From Drosophila miranda (taxonomy: Eukaryota; Arthropoda; Insecta; Diptera; Drosophilidae): a stretch of 64,000 bases of DNA. This document shows, in pieces, positions 22,901 to 35,400 of this stretch. The stretch lies in NCBI RefSeq assembly GCF_003369915.1, contig NC_046677.1, positions 19,548,913 to 19,612,912 of the forward strand, in the 5' to 3' direction. Position 1 is the first letter of the stretch; every line of letters begins with the position of its first letter. The position numbers and the translations under genes are program-made. Below the pieces are notes generated by a model. That model had not been told where the DNA came from. It ran no database searches and saw only the letters and a list, made by a program, of their open reading frames with translations.

Positions 22901-25900
22901 CTTAGCTTATTTTATAGCTTTGGGGTTGCGGTTGGCTTGCTTCTGGTATACATAGATAAAAATATCCTATTATTTCTCATTTGACAGATTTAAATCCCTC
23001 TAATGACATTGGCAGCATTACCAATCATATGACGGAAGATACACTAAACATAATGCAATTTTTCTGGATCGCCCACTATGCATGGGCTATACCATTTAAG
23101 GTATGTGCTGAGAGTTGGCTCCTTAAAATTAAAATTGAGGAATTACAGTAACAACCTTGTCGTTCTAGATATCGGTGGTCATTTACTTGCTGTATCTCAA
23201 GTTGGGGATAAGTGCTGTCGTTGGTGCCATTGTGTGCATACTAATCATGACGCCACTGCAGTTTCTCATTGGAAATGCCATGTCTAAAAACAGCGAAGTT
23301 ATTGCGGTATGTACATATTCGTAAATATTCCATATTTAATGTTTTCTTTTCGATAAATCCACGCAGAAATATACTGATGAGCGGTTGAAAAAAATACACG
23401 AAACATTGATTGGTATCAAAATTATAAAGCTAAATGCCTGGGACGAGGTTTTCTTTAAAAAGATTCAGGTGTCACGCAAAAAGGAGCTCACATATCTCAA
23501 CAAGGATGCCTTATTTTGGACGTTAATGAGTAAGAGTGCAATTGCGATATACTTAGATAGACTGTCCAAACTCATTGTTCTTTTTTTAACAGCTATTCTT
23601 ACACATATTTCGACGGTGTTGATTACTTTTGTGACTCTCGGTGTTTATGTGTGGCTACCTAGGGAGGCGGACCTTAATTTAAACGCCAGTCGACTGTTCT
23701 CTGCACTGGCCCTTTTCCAGCAGCTAACAGTCCCTCTGTTGATATTTCCGATTACTGTCCCAATTATTATAGCAGCAAGGGTTTCAACGCGTCGTCTGCA
23801 GCGATTTTTTGAGGCAAGCGAGATCCAAAAGCAGTTTGAGGGCATCCGAAATATGGCCAGGATATTAAGCAAGAGTGATGCCTCATTGGATATGTATGAA
23901 ACGCAGGAGAAGTCCAACATGACAATGCGCACAGCACAGGCAGAAAGCATGCTGAATGAAAAGCACATTGCGCAACGAACAGCAACGTTGGAACGGCCGA
24001 TATCGACGTCAGAATCAGAGGACAATTCTGTGCAGACAACCAAGCAACATGATCAACAGGTAGGAGCCATCTCTCCATCGTTTTTTCAAGAGATGGGCCA
24101 TCAGAGGCTCGTACAGCAGCGTCGTGAACTGCTTCGCAACACACCGTACGTAGCCATTAGGCCACCAAGGCTGCAAGGAACCGTAGTAGAGAAACATCAG
24201 GAATTCTCACTGATGCGTGCTAGGAACACGGATAGCTGGAGACGTGATTCTCTCCTGCTCAAAATGCCCGATGACATTGCGGTGTCGATCAATGACGGTC
24301 TTTTCACATGGCATCCAGAAAGTCACATTCCAATGGTGCAATTACACATTCAAGGGATAGTCATACCGAAGGGAAAATTGACGATTATTGTCGGAAAAAA
24401 TGGCAGCGGAAAGACATCCCTCTTGTCGGCCTTACTCATGGAGATGCCACTGTTAGCAGGAAATATGTTTTGGCACAAGTAAGTAGACCATTGCAACTGG
24501 TTTTAGCTTGTAGACAAAACTAATTCATAATTTAAAGATGGTTTTTAACAGAGTCGCATCCCTCTTGGCAAGCTTATTTTCCCAGCTGAACACTTTGTTC
24601 TAGTCAAAACTAGGCTGCTTCTGACGATGCCATTCACAATGCTCTTATTTTTAAGATTAAGCACGTTTTCTTGTCTGCTTACACGGTTCACCAACAGAAT
24701 GTCCTTTCATGCAAATTTGTTCAGCTATTTATGTGCTTATTTTCAGTTCTGCCAACAGCAATACCTTTGCGATAGCGTGGATAAGTTTGTTTGCTCATTT
24801 ATCACATTTAATTGCATAATTTGCACCTGTTTGCGTAGGCAGTGTACTCCGATACACACAGCTTTTTGTACACCTTGAACTACCGAAGGAAGTTTTTGTG
24901 GCATGCTTAGATTATCATGGAGAATTTGTTTAGTTTTGCAGTGTTAAAGCAGCTAAGAAATAAATTAAATTGAGCCTCGAATCGAGCATTTTAAATGAGC
25001 TCCTCATAGGTAATGAAGAATCCTTGACCATAGCCTCAGGGTAGTTTTAGTTGATGTAGCGAAAGAAGTCACAGCAGTCGTTCAACTTACTTTATCAGTC
25101 GTTTCAATGCACACCACGTGATTCAGTAATTTATCACAAAATGACTGTGTACGTTGTTAATTTTATTGCGCATAAAATAAAAATGGCATCGCCCTGCGCC
25201 ACTCTTTTCCTGAATCAAGCAGGGTCCCCGGAGTGGCGGGAGGGTCGATTGCAAGCACATAAAAATGCATTTAACAAGTTAAAATCGTGGGCGCAAGCCG
25301 CCAACGGGTGTGCACTTGCCTTCACAGCCTGAACCGATTCGATCTTCTGGCCTCTAGTTTTTTTGCTTCCTAGTTTTCCTGGCTTCCTCTGGCAAACGGC
25401 AAATGTGCAATAATTTCAATTACTATAATAAATGTCTGTGCTAGTTTGAAACCGTTTTGTTCTGCATTGGTGTCTTCACCGTTCCACTTTCCACTTTCAA
25501 GTTTTTCCTTTTGCAGATATATTTTACTTATTTATGTACGTTCAAGCCCACACGAATTTGAGACTTTTTGTATGTGTGCATTCCAGTACACATATTTTGT
25601 TGCAAATTTACGGGCTTAAGCTTCAACAAGGAACAGCGGAGGCGATACCATTGCGATAGAGGTCCATTGTTTGATTCCTGTTCTAAACAGTCTCCTGAAA
25701 TTATGCCTTTCTGGTGTTGTCTCCTATGCGCTTGTGTAGAATGGGAGTATGCCAAACAAAATGCCTGCTTACAAGGACACAATGGCCTCGCTAAAAGAAT
25801 TCGTGCTATGACTAGAAACCAACAATTTTAAACATTTTTTCAAATGCATGAGCCCAAAGAGCGTTTACTGACCGGCCTGCATATAATCACAGCTTACGGT

Positions 25901-28900
25901 GCATGGAAAATTGAAAATCATGTCTACCTGGTCGAAATTAGTATTGGTAAAAATTATTCAAAATTGGTAAGCATATGTAAATCCGATTTTATTTGAAAAC
26001 AACGGGGTATATTAATTTCGACCAGGTACATATGTGTAATATCTTCCCAAGAAAAGACTTTTAAAAAATAATCAATACCATTAGAATGTTACACGAAAGA
26101 TCAAGAATTGTTTTAAAGATTCAAAGGCCTTACTTAAAGATTGTGCATGTAAGAGGTACCTTTTTTTCAATTGTCCAAAGTTAATCTTATCGACCTCCTT
26201 TTCCTCCAGAACATGTACGATTTCTTATGTGTCTCAACAACCGTGGCTGCTCAATGACACCATCCGGGAGAATATTCTTTTTGGCGAATCCTTTCGACCC
26301 AGCCGTTACGATTTCGTGATAGAAGCATGTGCCCTTAAGCCTGACATTGAAATAATGCCAAAAGGCGATTTCACCATTATCGGAGAACGCGGCATCAATA
26401 TATCAGGCGGACAGATACAGCGAATTGCAATTGCGCGTGCGATCTATTCATCGGCTAATGTGGTCATAATGGTAAGTTAGTTCAAGGTAAACTATCAAGA
26501 GTGAAACCGTAAATCGTTCATAAGATAAAAGACAACCAAAGGTGAAGAAGGGCTGCAACCTTTTGGTACTTTGTTTCATGGTAAACAAGTTTAGTGCCAC
26601 TGTCTGTAATAGAGAATACGTGAAAAGGAAAGGGAAAATAGGAAAGGAGTAGACGCAAAAGGGATTGGGTGGAAATTTGAGAAAAGAAGACTGATGGCCT
26701 GCAACGCAGAGAAGGAACAACTTCGGACTTGGTCCACCTATCTTCTGCACGAGGAGTATTTATTCGTGACAATATATTATGGTGGCTATAATAGGCTATA
26801 ATAGGAATTATCGATCTAGAGACTGGAATTTCTTTCCTGTTTTGAACGAATCGAGTAACCATTGACTGGCGTGCCTGTAGTTTAGTACCGCCGGTAGTAT
26901 CCCATCAATTATTCATCGTTATACTTTTTGTTTTTTCCAAAATGTCGTTTGATCAGAAAGAGATTTTTAGTTTGATGTACAAGCTGGCGCGGCTCATAGT
27001 TCCGGATACCCGTGTTGAATATGATTCAATGGGGGCAATTCACGTGCCCCTCGATCGTTTGTATGGCCCGCAAACAATGCGGTCCTTACTGAAGTTTCCG
27101 ATTGGTGGAGTGAATGAACGCATGCCAGTATGGAACAAACATTTTTTTAAAGTATTTATAGTTAATGGATCTACCCTACAGCGACCCATTATTATAGCAT
27201 TGGCCATTGTGAAAAAGGCCGTTGCTGAGACCAACAAAATGTCTGGCCTAGAGGAGCAGTTGTGCGATGCTATCTCTAAGGCTTGCGACGATATCATATC
27301 TGGCAAGCTTTACGACGAGGAACATTTTCCACTAGTTATCTGGCAAGCTGGATCCGGCAGACACACAAATATGAATGTAAATGAGGTTATTTGTAATCGT
27401 GCAATCGAGATACTCGGTGGTCAGAAAGGCACAAAGACGCCTGTGGATCCAGATGAGCATGTGAACCTATCACAAAGCTCCAATGACAGCTTCTCCGCGG
27501 CTATCAACATTGCAGTCGCTATGCAGTTGCGCGATAAACTGTATCCGGCGTTGACGCTGATTATTGAGGTATTGAATAACAAGGTAAATCAGTGGAAGGA
27601 CATTATCAAAATTGGACGAACCCACCTGATGGACGCTGTTCCGCTAACGCTCGGCCAAGAATTCAGCGGCTATAAGCAACAACAGGCAAACTGCCGGGAA
27701 CGACTAGACACTGCTCTGACCCGGCTATACCAACTCCCTCTTGGCGGCACCACAGTCGGAACAGGGCTTAACACTAAAAAGGGGTTTGCAGCTGAGTGTG
27801 TGAAACGTGTGGCCCACCTAACAAATCTTCCCTTCGTTAATTCGCCAAACTTGTTTGAGTCTATTTCCTCGTGTGATGCCCTGGTGGAAGTGCACGGCGA
27901 GCTGAACACTCTAGCAGCCAGCACAATGAAGATGGCGAACGATATTCGTTTCCTGGGATCGGGTCCGCGATGCGGTTTGTCTGAGCTGAAACTCCCCGAA
28001 AATGAGCCGGGAAGCTCGATTATGCCTGGGAAAGTCAATCCGACGCAGTGCGAAGCTCTCACCATGATCTGTGCACAGGTCATGGGCAACCAAGTAGCGG
28101 TTACATTAGGCGGTTGCAATGGGCACTTTCAACTCAATGACTTCATGCCGATGATTGCATCAAATGTGCTTCGCTCGATTACTCTTCTGGGAGATGGAAT
28201 TAAATCTTTTTGCAAAAACTGCCTTAGCAATATGGAACCAAACATAGACAGGATAAATACTATTATGAGTCAGTCCCTGATGCTGGTTACTGCCCTAAGC
28301 CCTCATGTGGGGTATGAGCGGTCAGCTGCAATAGCTAAAGCAGCACATCAAAGTGGTACCACCCTAAGGGAGGAAGCCATTAATGCAGGCATTTCGGCGG
28401 ATGACTTTGACGAGTGGGTGCGACCTGACAAGATGCTGGGTCCCAATTAGCTGTTCTTACAAATTTGAAATAAAGCCATCATTATAATTGTGTCTAATTT
28501 AGTGATTCTACTCAATTTAAATTGTATTAATAAATTGCTAAAATCAATATTCATAAGTCCGTAAAAATATAACGAATATAATTTTCAATATGAGCTTTAT
28601 TGTATATTTTCGAAACAGGATGATCCACTGTCCTCGCTGGATAATGAGGTCGGGTCCCAAATCTTTCAGCGCTGCGTGAGCCAGATGCTGCTGAAGTCAA
28701 ATCGCACCTTTATACTTGTGACACAACAATTAAATCTCATAAAGGAGGCGGATTACGTACGTTTGTGCTATTTCCACGAAGAGGCTCTAAAATATCAGTA
28801 GCCGAGACTATGTTCTTGTTTATTATGCTAGTTATTATTTTTATTACATTAACTGACAGGTAATCGTCATGAAAAATGGTCGCCTTCAAGCTTGCGGCAG

Positions 28901-31900
28901 TTATGGGGACATAGAATCGAAGCACCCGCAGATACCCGCCAAATGGAATTCTATAATAGCAACATCAAATGCAAAGAAAGAGAATGATTCACAAAAGTGA
29001 GTATGTTATCATCATATATTAATTGTATTCCAGTTTAGTACGCACACTGGTGCTTCATATAAATATTGTGTTCTTACAGCCATGTTGAACGAACGGCATC
29101 TGAGCGCTGGAAGTTGCTGAAGAATGTTAGCAAACTTGGACTTCAGCGCTCGATTTCAGTGACCATAGATGAAAATGGTGGAGGCAATACCGATGGACAC
29201 GACGACAGCGTTTCTTTATCAGTGACCAATATGCACGACAACGACATTGAGGAGGATGAAGAAGACAATGAGATATCGGCGGTAAGTGCATAGTAAGTTA
29301 ATGTTATATCTGGATTGGTTTTTGAGCTTTTCAATTTATGTTTTTATGTTTCTATCTTGTTAGCCGTATCTTCTTTCCAATGGAAACTGCTGCAGCTTCA
29401 ATTTGCACCGAAAGCGATCTAGCGTCTATGGCTCACGCCATCTCATTTATGATGTGCCCCTACCAATCGATGAGTGCCAGACAGATGATGTCATTATGCG
29501 TCCACGTCGCCGGCAAATGGTTCATCGTCGAGGCAGTAGGACTACCAACTCTTGGCATAGATTGAGCGGCCTTAGCACGCTAACGGCTACCTCAGCTTCA
29601 AGTTCTAATAGCGGAAATCGAATTCATCGCAGCGGGCTAACTTCCAGCGGTAGTAGCTATGCAGAGAGCAATGCAGACGGGATCGAGATGGATATGCCGC
29701 CGTTGTTGCAAGACCCACGAATAAAGTCATGGCAGCCGACGAAAAACCTGCAGCATCAGCTGCTGGCTCGGAATGCGTCATCCCCGCCGGCCATGGAAGC
29801 GGCGATTGATAAGCCCCAATGCGCAGAGGTGGGGATTGAACGGGATAAGACAGAAGCAACGTCGGAGGATCAGGTTCGTGGCAGCTTTCAGCAGTTTTTG
29901 CGGCGGATGTCCATGCGGCGCTCTAATAAGCCCAAGCACCACCATCAGCCGCTGAGCGCCACCAACTCGATTCTGTGAGTAATATACTGGCCGGATCGTG
30001 TAATGCAATATCTTTGTCTTGCCCTTATTTTCGTTGGTTACATGCATTTACAGGAGCATCTCTGAAGAAACTGCTGCTACTTCTGCTCTTCAAGCCGCTG
30101 ATCGTGGATCCATACCCTCCTCATCTGCCTGCATATATAATTCAGATGCAAATGATTTAGAGGGACAAATGGATAAACAGCTGCCATTGATGAATGCGAC
30201 CACAAAAAGTAGGCGATACCAATTTTAGATGCATTTATGAAACGAACTTTGAATCACTATTTTTAATTTACTTTTACCTTTACTCAGGTGTAAATTTAGA
30301 CTACAAAGACGGCAACCTTATCAACGAACCCCACAACGACTGTGAAATATCAAACGTGTCGTCGGTGACGCCACTGCAGCATTGCGAGGGCAATGAAGAA
30401 ACACCCCCAGGTACCGAGAACGAATGGATACCAATGTCTGAGTCTGCAATTGATGCTGAGCGCAAATATGGAAAAATATCGCATCACATATATCTGATGT
30501 ATATACGCGCCTCGGGCGTGCCCATAATCACAGTCTTTTTTATCACCGCACTAATTTGGCAATGTTTGCGTGTCTACACGGACGTTTGGCTGCGGCACTG
30601 GAGCGATGTCCACATCCAGGCACAGGACGTGAGCAAAGAGGAGGGCCACGAAGTCACGTACTATTTCTGCATGTATGCCGCAATTTCGTGTGTTTGCATT
30701 ATAATGGCCATGATATCAACACCGGCCGGACAATGGGCCGGCTGTAATGCCCGTCGTAATTTGCACGATAAGCTGCTGCAATCGATTTTGCATAAAACGT
30801 TGCATTTTTTCGAAGTCACACCGCTCGGACGTATTGTTAATCGTTTCAGCAACGACATGGCGATCATTGATAAGGTACGATTTGTTATTTTGTTATCACC
30901 CATCGTCGCTGCTCTTCATTCGTGGCTAGCCCTATGCCTTTCACATACTTTTCCCATTGGCTGCATAGTTTTTCTATTTAAGTATAAAATATAGGCACAT
31001 TACTCCCGCTGATATACTCGTATATTTTTTCTTTGGCTAAGATTTCTCTGTGATAGGCACGCGTCGGTTTATCTTTGGGCTTGTTTATGTACATCCATAT
31101 TGTATATAGGTCAACAGTAGAAACAAAAACAATTCAACCCACTATCTATGTATATATTTTCGACATAAGTTACATTTTGATAATTTTTCTAAATTGACGG
31201 AATAATTAATGGAAACATTTGGTAAACAGAGCATAATTGTATTAAGTTTAAGACTAATTTCTTTAATCCTCAAATTTATATTTGTATTTTATTTACAGAA
31301 AATTGCCGCAACTTGTCAAAGGTTGCTGCAATTTAGTTTTCTCTGCATTTCCGCCGTTCTGATCAATTTGACCATTACTCCCTGGTTTTTGGCCTTCACA
31401 CTTCCTATCTGTGGAGCCTACTACATAATACAGAAGTTCTACAGGTGTTCAGCGCGGTAAGTAATGGTATCGATCCGCTTGTTATTTTGACGATAAAGAA
31501 TAAAGTTGAATACAGTTCATGCCGTGTTTATTTGCTCCATTTTATGATACCTTTTCATTTGTCCTCTCCAGGGAGTTACAACGCATTGAAAACTCGACTA
31601 ACTCACCGGTTATCTCGCATTTATCGGAAACAATACAAGGTGTGACCACAATACGGGCGTACAATCAGCAGGCACGTTTCACCGAGATACTCTTCAGACG
31701 TCTTGAGGCCAACACAATTGCATCTGCGTTGTTGAATACGAGTAACCGCTGGCTTGGCATATCATTGGTAATGGCTTTAACTATGTATTTCCCGTACCGT
31801 CGTAGTTCGACGCAGGTGCATATGTATTCGAATTGAGTTTTGTACTGTTTGCTTGTGTGGATTTAATCCAATGTTAACGGATAGCTTGTCCTGCTGAAAA

Positions 31901-33849
31901 TAACACTTTGGTTTCTTTAATATACAGCCTTCGAGAAAGTTATCATAGCCACTCATGTTCTCGTTTATTTGCTTTCTCTTTGTCTTCTATCTTCACATAA
32001 TTTTATTCTTGCAGGACTATTTAGGTGGGTGCATTGTTTTTGTGGCCATCGTGACGTCACTGGCAACGGCAAGCATCAGTTGCAGCAACTACAGATATGC
32101 CAGGGACGCAGCAGAAACTTATGCCAACAATAAAAGCATGCCAGACCTCTCTTCGGAACTGAGACCAACGCCATCGCTTGTCGGGCTGGCCATAAACTAC
32201 ACGTTGTTGGTGCCGATTTACCTTAATTGGGTTGTAAAACTTTTGGCTGATATGGAGATGTATGCGGGCTCGGTGGAACGCATTGCACACTATGCCAAGG
32301 GACAGGAGTCCGATTTGGAAGCGAACGAAGAAATAAGCAATGAAGTCGATAGCTCGTCCTTGCCCACGTCGATGTCGACTGCCGGTGACAAAGTTTACCC
32401 AGGCGCAACGACAGCTGCCGTTGATGTTGATGAAGATGGAGGTGAAGGTGGAGATGGAGATGGAGCTGGAGCTGGGGAAGATGCTGATAAATTAAATGCA
32501 GGCAATGCAACCGGCGACGGCAATCACTTAAACTTCCACTTCCACACGGCGACAGCTGGTGACAAGCTACAGAAGGCGACGACAAAGACGTCGGTGATTA
32601 AAAAAGATAAGAAACTGCCGCCACACAGCGGGAAGGTCGATCTGCCTAATGAGCCAGCTAGAAGGCGTGAGTCTTGTCAGCTTAAACGATGTAAGTTAAG
32701 AGTGTGCAGTGTGCAGGACTTCTGGTCATTGGTTTCAGGCATTAACTATCCGAAAATGGAGACCAATCGAGTTAGCAGTATTATTTGTTGTTATTATTTT
32801 GTATGATTTGGCTTGCATAAGAAAGAGTCCCATACATAATTTTTAATTGCTTGCTTTTGTAGACCAGAGCGTTCCCATTTCTTGGCCGCAAAGAGGCGAC
32901 ATCAGCTTCCAAAATGTCAGCCTGCGGTATGAAGGCCAAACACAGAATGTTATCAGCGACCTAACATTGAAAATACCAGCGGGTCAACGGGTGAGTGTTA
33001 CAGCTTTTAAATCTGTTTCAATTAAGAATTCTCTTGCGTTCACTAGCTTATTAACTCTCTTTTACTCTGTACCCTGTCTACAGATTGGCATCTGTGGCCG
33101 CACTGGCAGCGGAAAGTCCTCGTTGGGCTTATCTCTATTCGGTGTATTGCAAACGACGAGTGGCCACATTCTTATTGACGAGGTGGACATTAAGCAAATC
33201 CGACCAGAAGAGCTGCGAACGAGATTATCGATAATTCCACAGGACGTGCATTTGTTCAATACTACGATACGCGAAAATCTTGACCCACATGGTTATTACT
33301 CGGATTTACAGCTGTGGAACTGCCTCGAGTTGGCGCAGCTAAAAGAGTTTGTCAAAGTGAATCTTCCGTTGGGTTTGGGTACGAAGACTGCTCGTATTTT
33401 CCTTGTTTACTTCGTTCGGTGCATACTTCACGTATCTTTACATTGCTTTACAGATACAGTCATTACTGACGGTGCCATTAACTTGAGCGCCGGCCATCGG
33501 CAACTGCTGTGCCTTGCACGGGCCATTCTACGCGGCTCCGTTTGCCTGGTCCTGGACGAAGCAACAAGTGCCCTGGACAGCAGTACGGAGGCAGCCCTAC
33601 TGAAAGCCGCAGATAAAGCATTCCAGGGACGCACAATCATAACCATTGCTGTGAGTCTTTCTGTGATTCCAATATACGGTTCTTGTATCGATAATTTGTG
33701 TGTATTTACAGCACCGGCTGATAACTATTCTGGACTATGACCGCCTAATTGTGATGGAAAATGGTCGCATCATTGAGGATGGAAATCCAAGGAAGCTGCA
33801 ACAGCTTCCAGGCTCTGCTTTCCAACGCCTACTTCAAAAACATCCATGA
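19903..33849 (+). CDS. Sur: Sulfonylurea-receptor-like ABC transporter (ABCC family)
   Basis: ABCC protein; SUR homologues are regulatory subunits of ATP-sensitive potassium channels. Twenty-two exons join in phase: 19903-20078, 20824-21089, 21172-21347, 21883-22098, 22186-22792, 22988-23100, 23169-23306, 23367-24478, 26210-26471, 28619-28756, 28860-28996, 29080-29281, 29364-29974, 30054-30208, 30288-30874, 31299-31456, 31572-31767, 32015-32666, 32863-32990, 33084-33378, 33454-33650, 33712-33849, giving 2219 residues. An N-terminal TMD0 (residues 1-205) precedes TMD1. NBD1 has GKNGSGKT (about 906), NISGGQ (about 999) and VVIMDD. A disordered linker of about 390 residues leads to TMD2 (from about 1500), an Asp/Gly-rich insert, and NBD2 with GRTGSGKS (about 2015), LSAGH and CLVLDE. 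NBD1 has Asp where the catalytic Glu normally sits, as in many ABCC proteins. The protein is much longer than vertebrate SURs (about 1580) because of the linkers. A fumarase gene sits in intron 9. Confidence 0.93.
24479..26209 (+). other. Intron 8 of the Sur-like gene, splitting NBD1
   Basis: 1.73 kb with no recognisable gene. It contains a 16-base perfect inverted repeat (TACCTGGTCGAAATTA at 25925-25940 and its complement at 26013-26028) that could form a hairpin or be the ends of a small element. The rest is unremarkable AT-rich intron. Confidence 0.6.
26942..28450 (+). CDS. Fumarate hydratase (class II fumarase), nested in Sur intron 9
   Basis: Catalyses fumarate to L-malate. The uninterrupted frame gives 502 residues, but positions 27128-27181 (54 bases, GTATGG...CTACAG) look like an intron. 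Removing them turns ERMP-(18 extra residues)-RPIIIA into ERMPRPIIIA, the family's normal spacing, and gives 484 residues. Visible motifs are the substrate-site SSNDS and GRTHLMDA stretches and the fumarase signature [11 protein letters not shown] (spliced residues about 339-349). The N-terminus ([20 protein letters not shown]) is only weakly like a mitochondrial presequence. The gene lies on the same strand as its host and, apart from this small intron, is intronless, which suggests an old retrocopy. D. melanogaster has several fumarase paralogues, some testis-biased. Which one this matches I cannot say. AATAAA at 28469. Confidence 0.92.
   Translation: MSFDQKEIFSLMYKLARLIVPDTRVEYDSMGAIHVPLDRLYGPQTMRSLLKFPIGGVNERMPVWNKHFFKVFIVNGSTLQRPIIIALAIVKKAVAETNKMSGLEEQLCDAISKACDDIISGKLYDEEHFPLVIWQAGSGRHTNMNVNEVICNRAIEILGGQKGTKTPVDPDEHVNLSQSSNDSFSAAINIAVAMQLRDKLYPALTLIIEVLNNKVNQWKDIIKIGRTHLMDAVPLTLGQEFSGYKQQQANCRERLDTALTRLYQLPLGGTTVGTGLNTKKGFAAECVKRVAHLTNLPFVNSPNLFESISSCDALVEVHGELNTLAASTMKMANDIRFLGSGPRCGLSELKLPENEPGSSIMPGKVNPTQCEALTMICAQVMGNQVAVTLGGCNGHFQLNDFMPMIASNVLRSITLLGDGIKSFCKNCLSNMEPNIDRINTIMSQSLMLVTALSPHVGYERSAAIAKAAHQSGTTLREEAINAGISADDFDEWVRPDKMLGPN
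27128..27181 (+). other. Putative 54-nt stop-free intron in the nested fumarase gene
   Basis: It starts with GTATGG and ends with a pyrimidine-poor but usable CTACAG. It contains TTAAT, a possible branch site, about 23 bases before the end. It falls between codons (phase 0), is a multiple of three and has no stop, so it stays open when retained. It encodes 18 residues absent from the fumarase family. Confidence 0.75.
28469..28474 (+). terminator. Polyadenylation signal of the nested fumarase gene
   Basis: AATAAA, 19 bases after the stop codon and 144 bases before the next Sur exon. It lies inside a host intron, so the host transcript must skip it. Confidence 0.6.
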
Positions 33850-33977
33850 CTAAAGCGAGTGCGCATTTTAGATACTTTAACTGTGTGGAAATTTGGTTGA
33901 AAACTATTTTTCTGTTTCGTACATTTACCCGTATGTAAATATGTTTTCATATGTAATATATTAGATTGTGAATCGCG

Positions 33978-33983
33978 AATAAA
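33978..33983 (+). terminator. Sur: Polyadenylation signal of the Sur-like gene
   Basis: AATAAA, 129 bases after the stop codon. Confidence 0.6.
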
Positions 33984-33989
33984 TGTCTA

Positions 33990-35400
33990 TGCATATGTCT
34001 ATACACGTTTTCTATTGTATATACTCGATAGTTATATTATGTTAGTGTGTTACCCAAAATGTGGCTTTGTAGCGACCAATAGCATAAAAAATATGTATAC
34101 CAAGCCAATTATAGTTAGAGTTGAGTCGATATCTAACTCTGCACTTGAAACGTGAATGAATATTCAACGAGCTTGCAGGATTTATAAATTTATGCCGGAA
34201 AATAGCACTTGGCAACTTTTTGTAATACAGCAGGAGTATAAGGCTTTAGGGTACACAAAGCCAAAAGTATGTCAAAATAAATTGATTGTTAAATGGGTCC
34301 AGAAAGCGGGGCCCATTTTGATGATTTCTGCGCTCACTTTGTATGCATATTTGAAGTACTTGGACTTGTGGCTTTCCGCCGTTTAGGCAATTAAACTTAA
34401 TTGACGACGGGGAGCATGAATTGGCAAGTAGACTCTGGATGTCGAACTACTTTTTGGTAAACGGCTTTCATGACAACCTGAAACTTGTGTTGACATTTGC
34501 CATTACCATTTAGGCAAGTTGGAGTGAAGGATGGAGTACAAGTGTTAGGACAATTATTTGATCAGTTATGCACATATAAAGAATATATGTATGTAGTGTG
34601 GTATAGAGATTTCTTTACCATCCTTTTAAACCAAGCCGAGGTTTTTTTCTAGGATTTAAATGCGCTCAAGTGCATAACACGTTTTATGACGTCTTAATAC
34701 GCACTTTGAATTGCCTCTGGGCTGTCCCTGTTGCGGTTTGTTTCTATTAAATTCTTCTTATAACATCTTTCCCATACTTGTACCACAATGGCTCCAAGCC
34801 ACGCTTGGATTTCTCACGCATGGCCGCTTGCCTTCTGTGCTGCTGTCAGTCGTTCTAATAAAAGAAATCTGTCAAATTCAAACGGTCGTAAACGTCTTGT
34901 ACAGGCAGCCATCCAAGCGACGGCATGGCTATGATGTCTTGTAACTGTTTACCCCGTGCCACTTCTGTACCAGAAAAAAGCTATACTGAAGTCGAAGTCA
35001 GTTGAAAGTCAAAAGTACGTTCAAGTTTCCAACTTTAGTGCATGTTTAAGAGTTTTTAAAAATACATGTTTTGCATAAAAGGCCAGTCGAGATACGCCGA
35101 TTTGTTGTGCGACGCCCGGACATTAAAATGTTTTAGAGCGTTTCCCCACCACCAATAAAAAATTTACACATACGCGAATATGCAATAACAACCAAAAATT
35201 ACCCCGAGAAACTGACTGTGAGAGCAAATTTGCACAGTTCAATCAATATAACGTAAATGGATGGGTAAAATCAAAAATTGAATCAAAAAGTAATCCACAA
35301 AGCCGGCAAGGCATATGCCGAGCATAGACAGTGTGTGCTAATGTGCCTCGCACACATGCGGCCACATAGTACTTGTTAGACGCTGACCTACTGAACGAGT
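33990..35400. other. Non-coding stretch downstream of the Sur-like gene
   Basis: About 1.4 kb. Frames up to about 77 codons occur, but none has a family match or splice context. Nothing else seen. Confidence 0.6.

Noticed and set aside
29403..29978. A separate protein gene starting at 29403
   Set aside because: It is exon 13 of the Sur-like gene, joined in phase to exons on both sides.
34156..34386. 76-codon frame after the Sur-like gene as a small membrane protein
   Set aside because: Only one weak hydrophobic segment and no further support.
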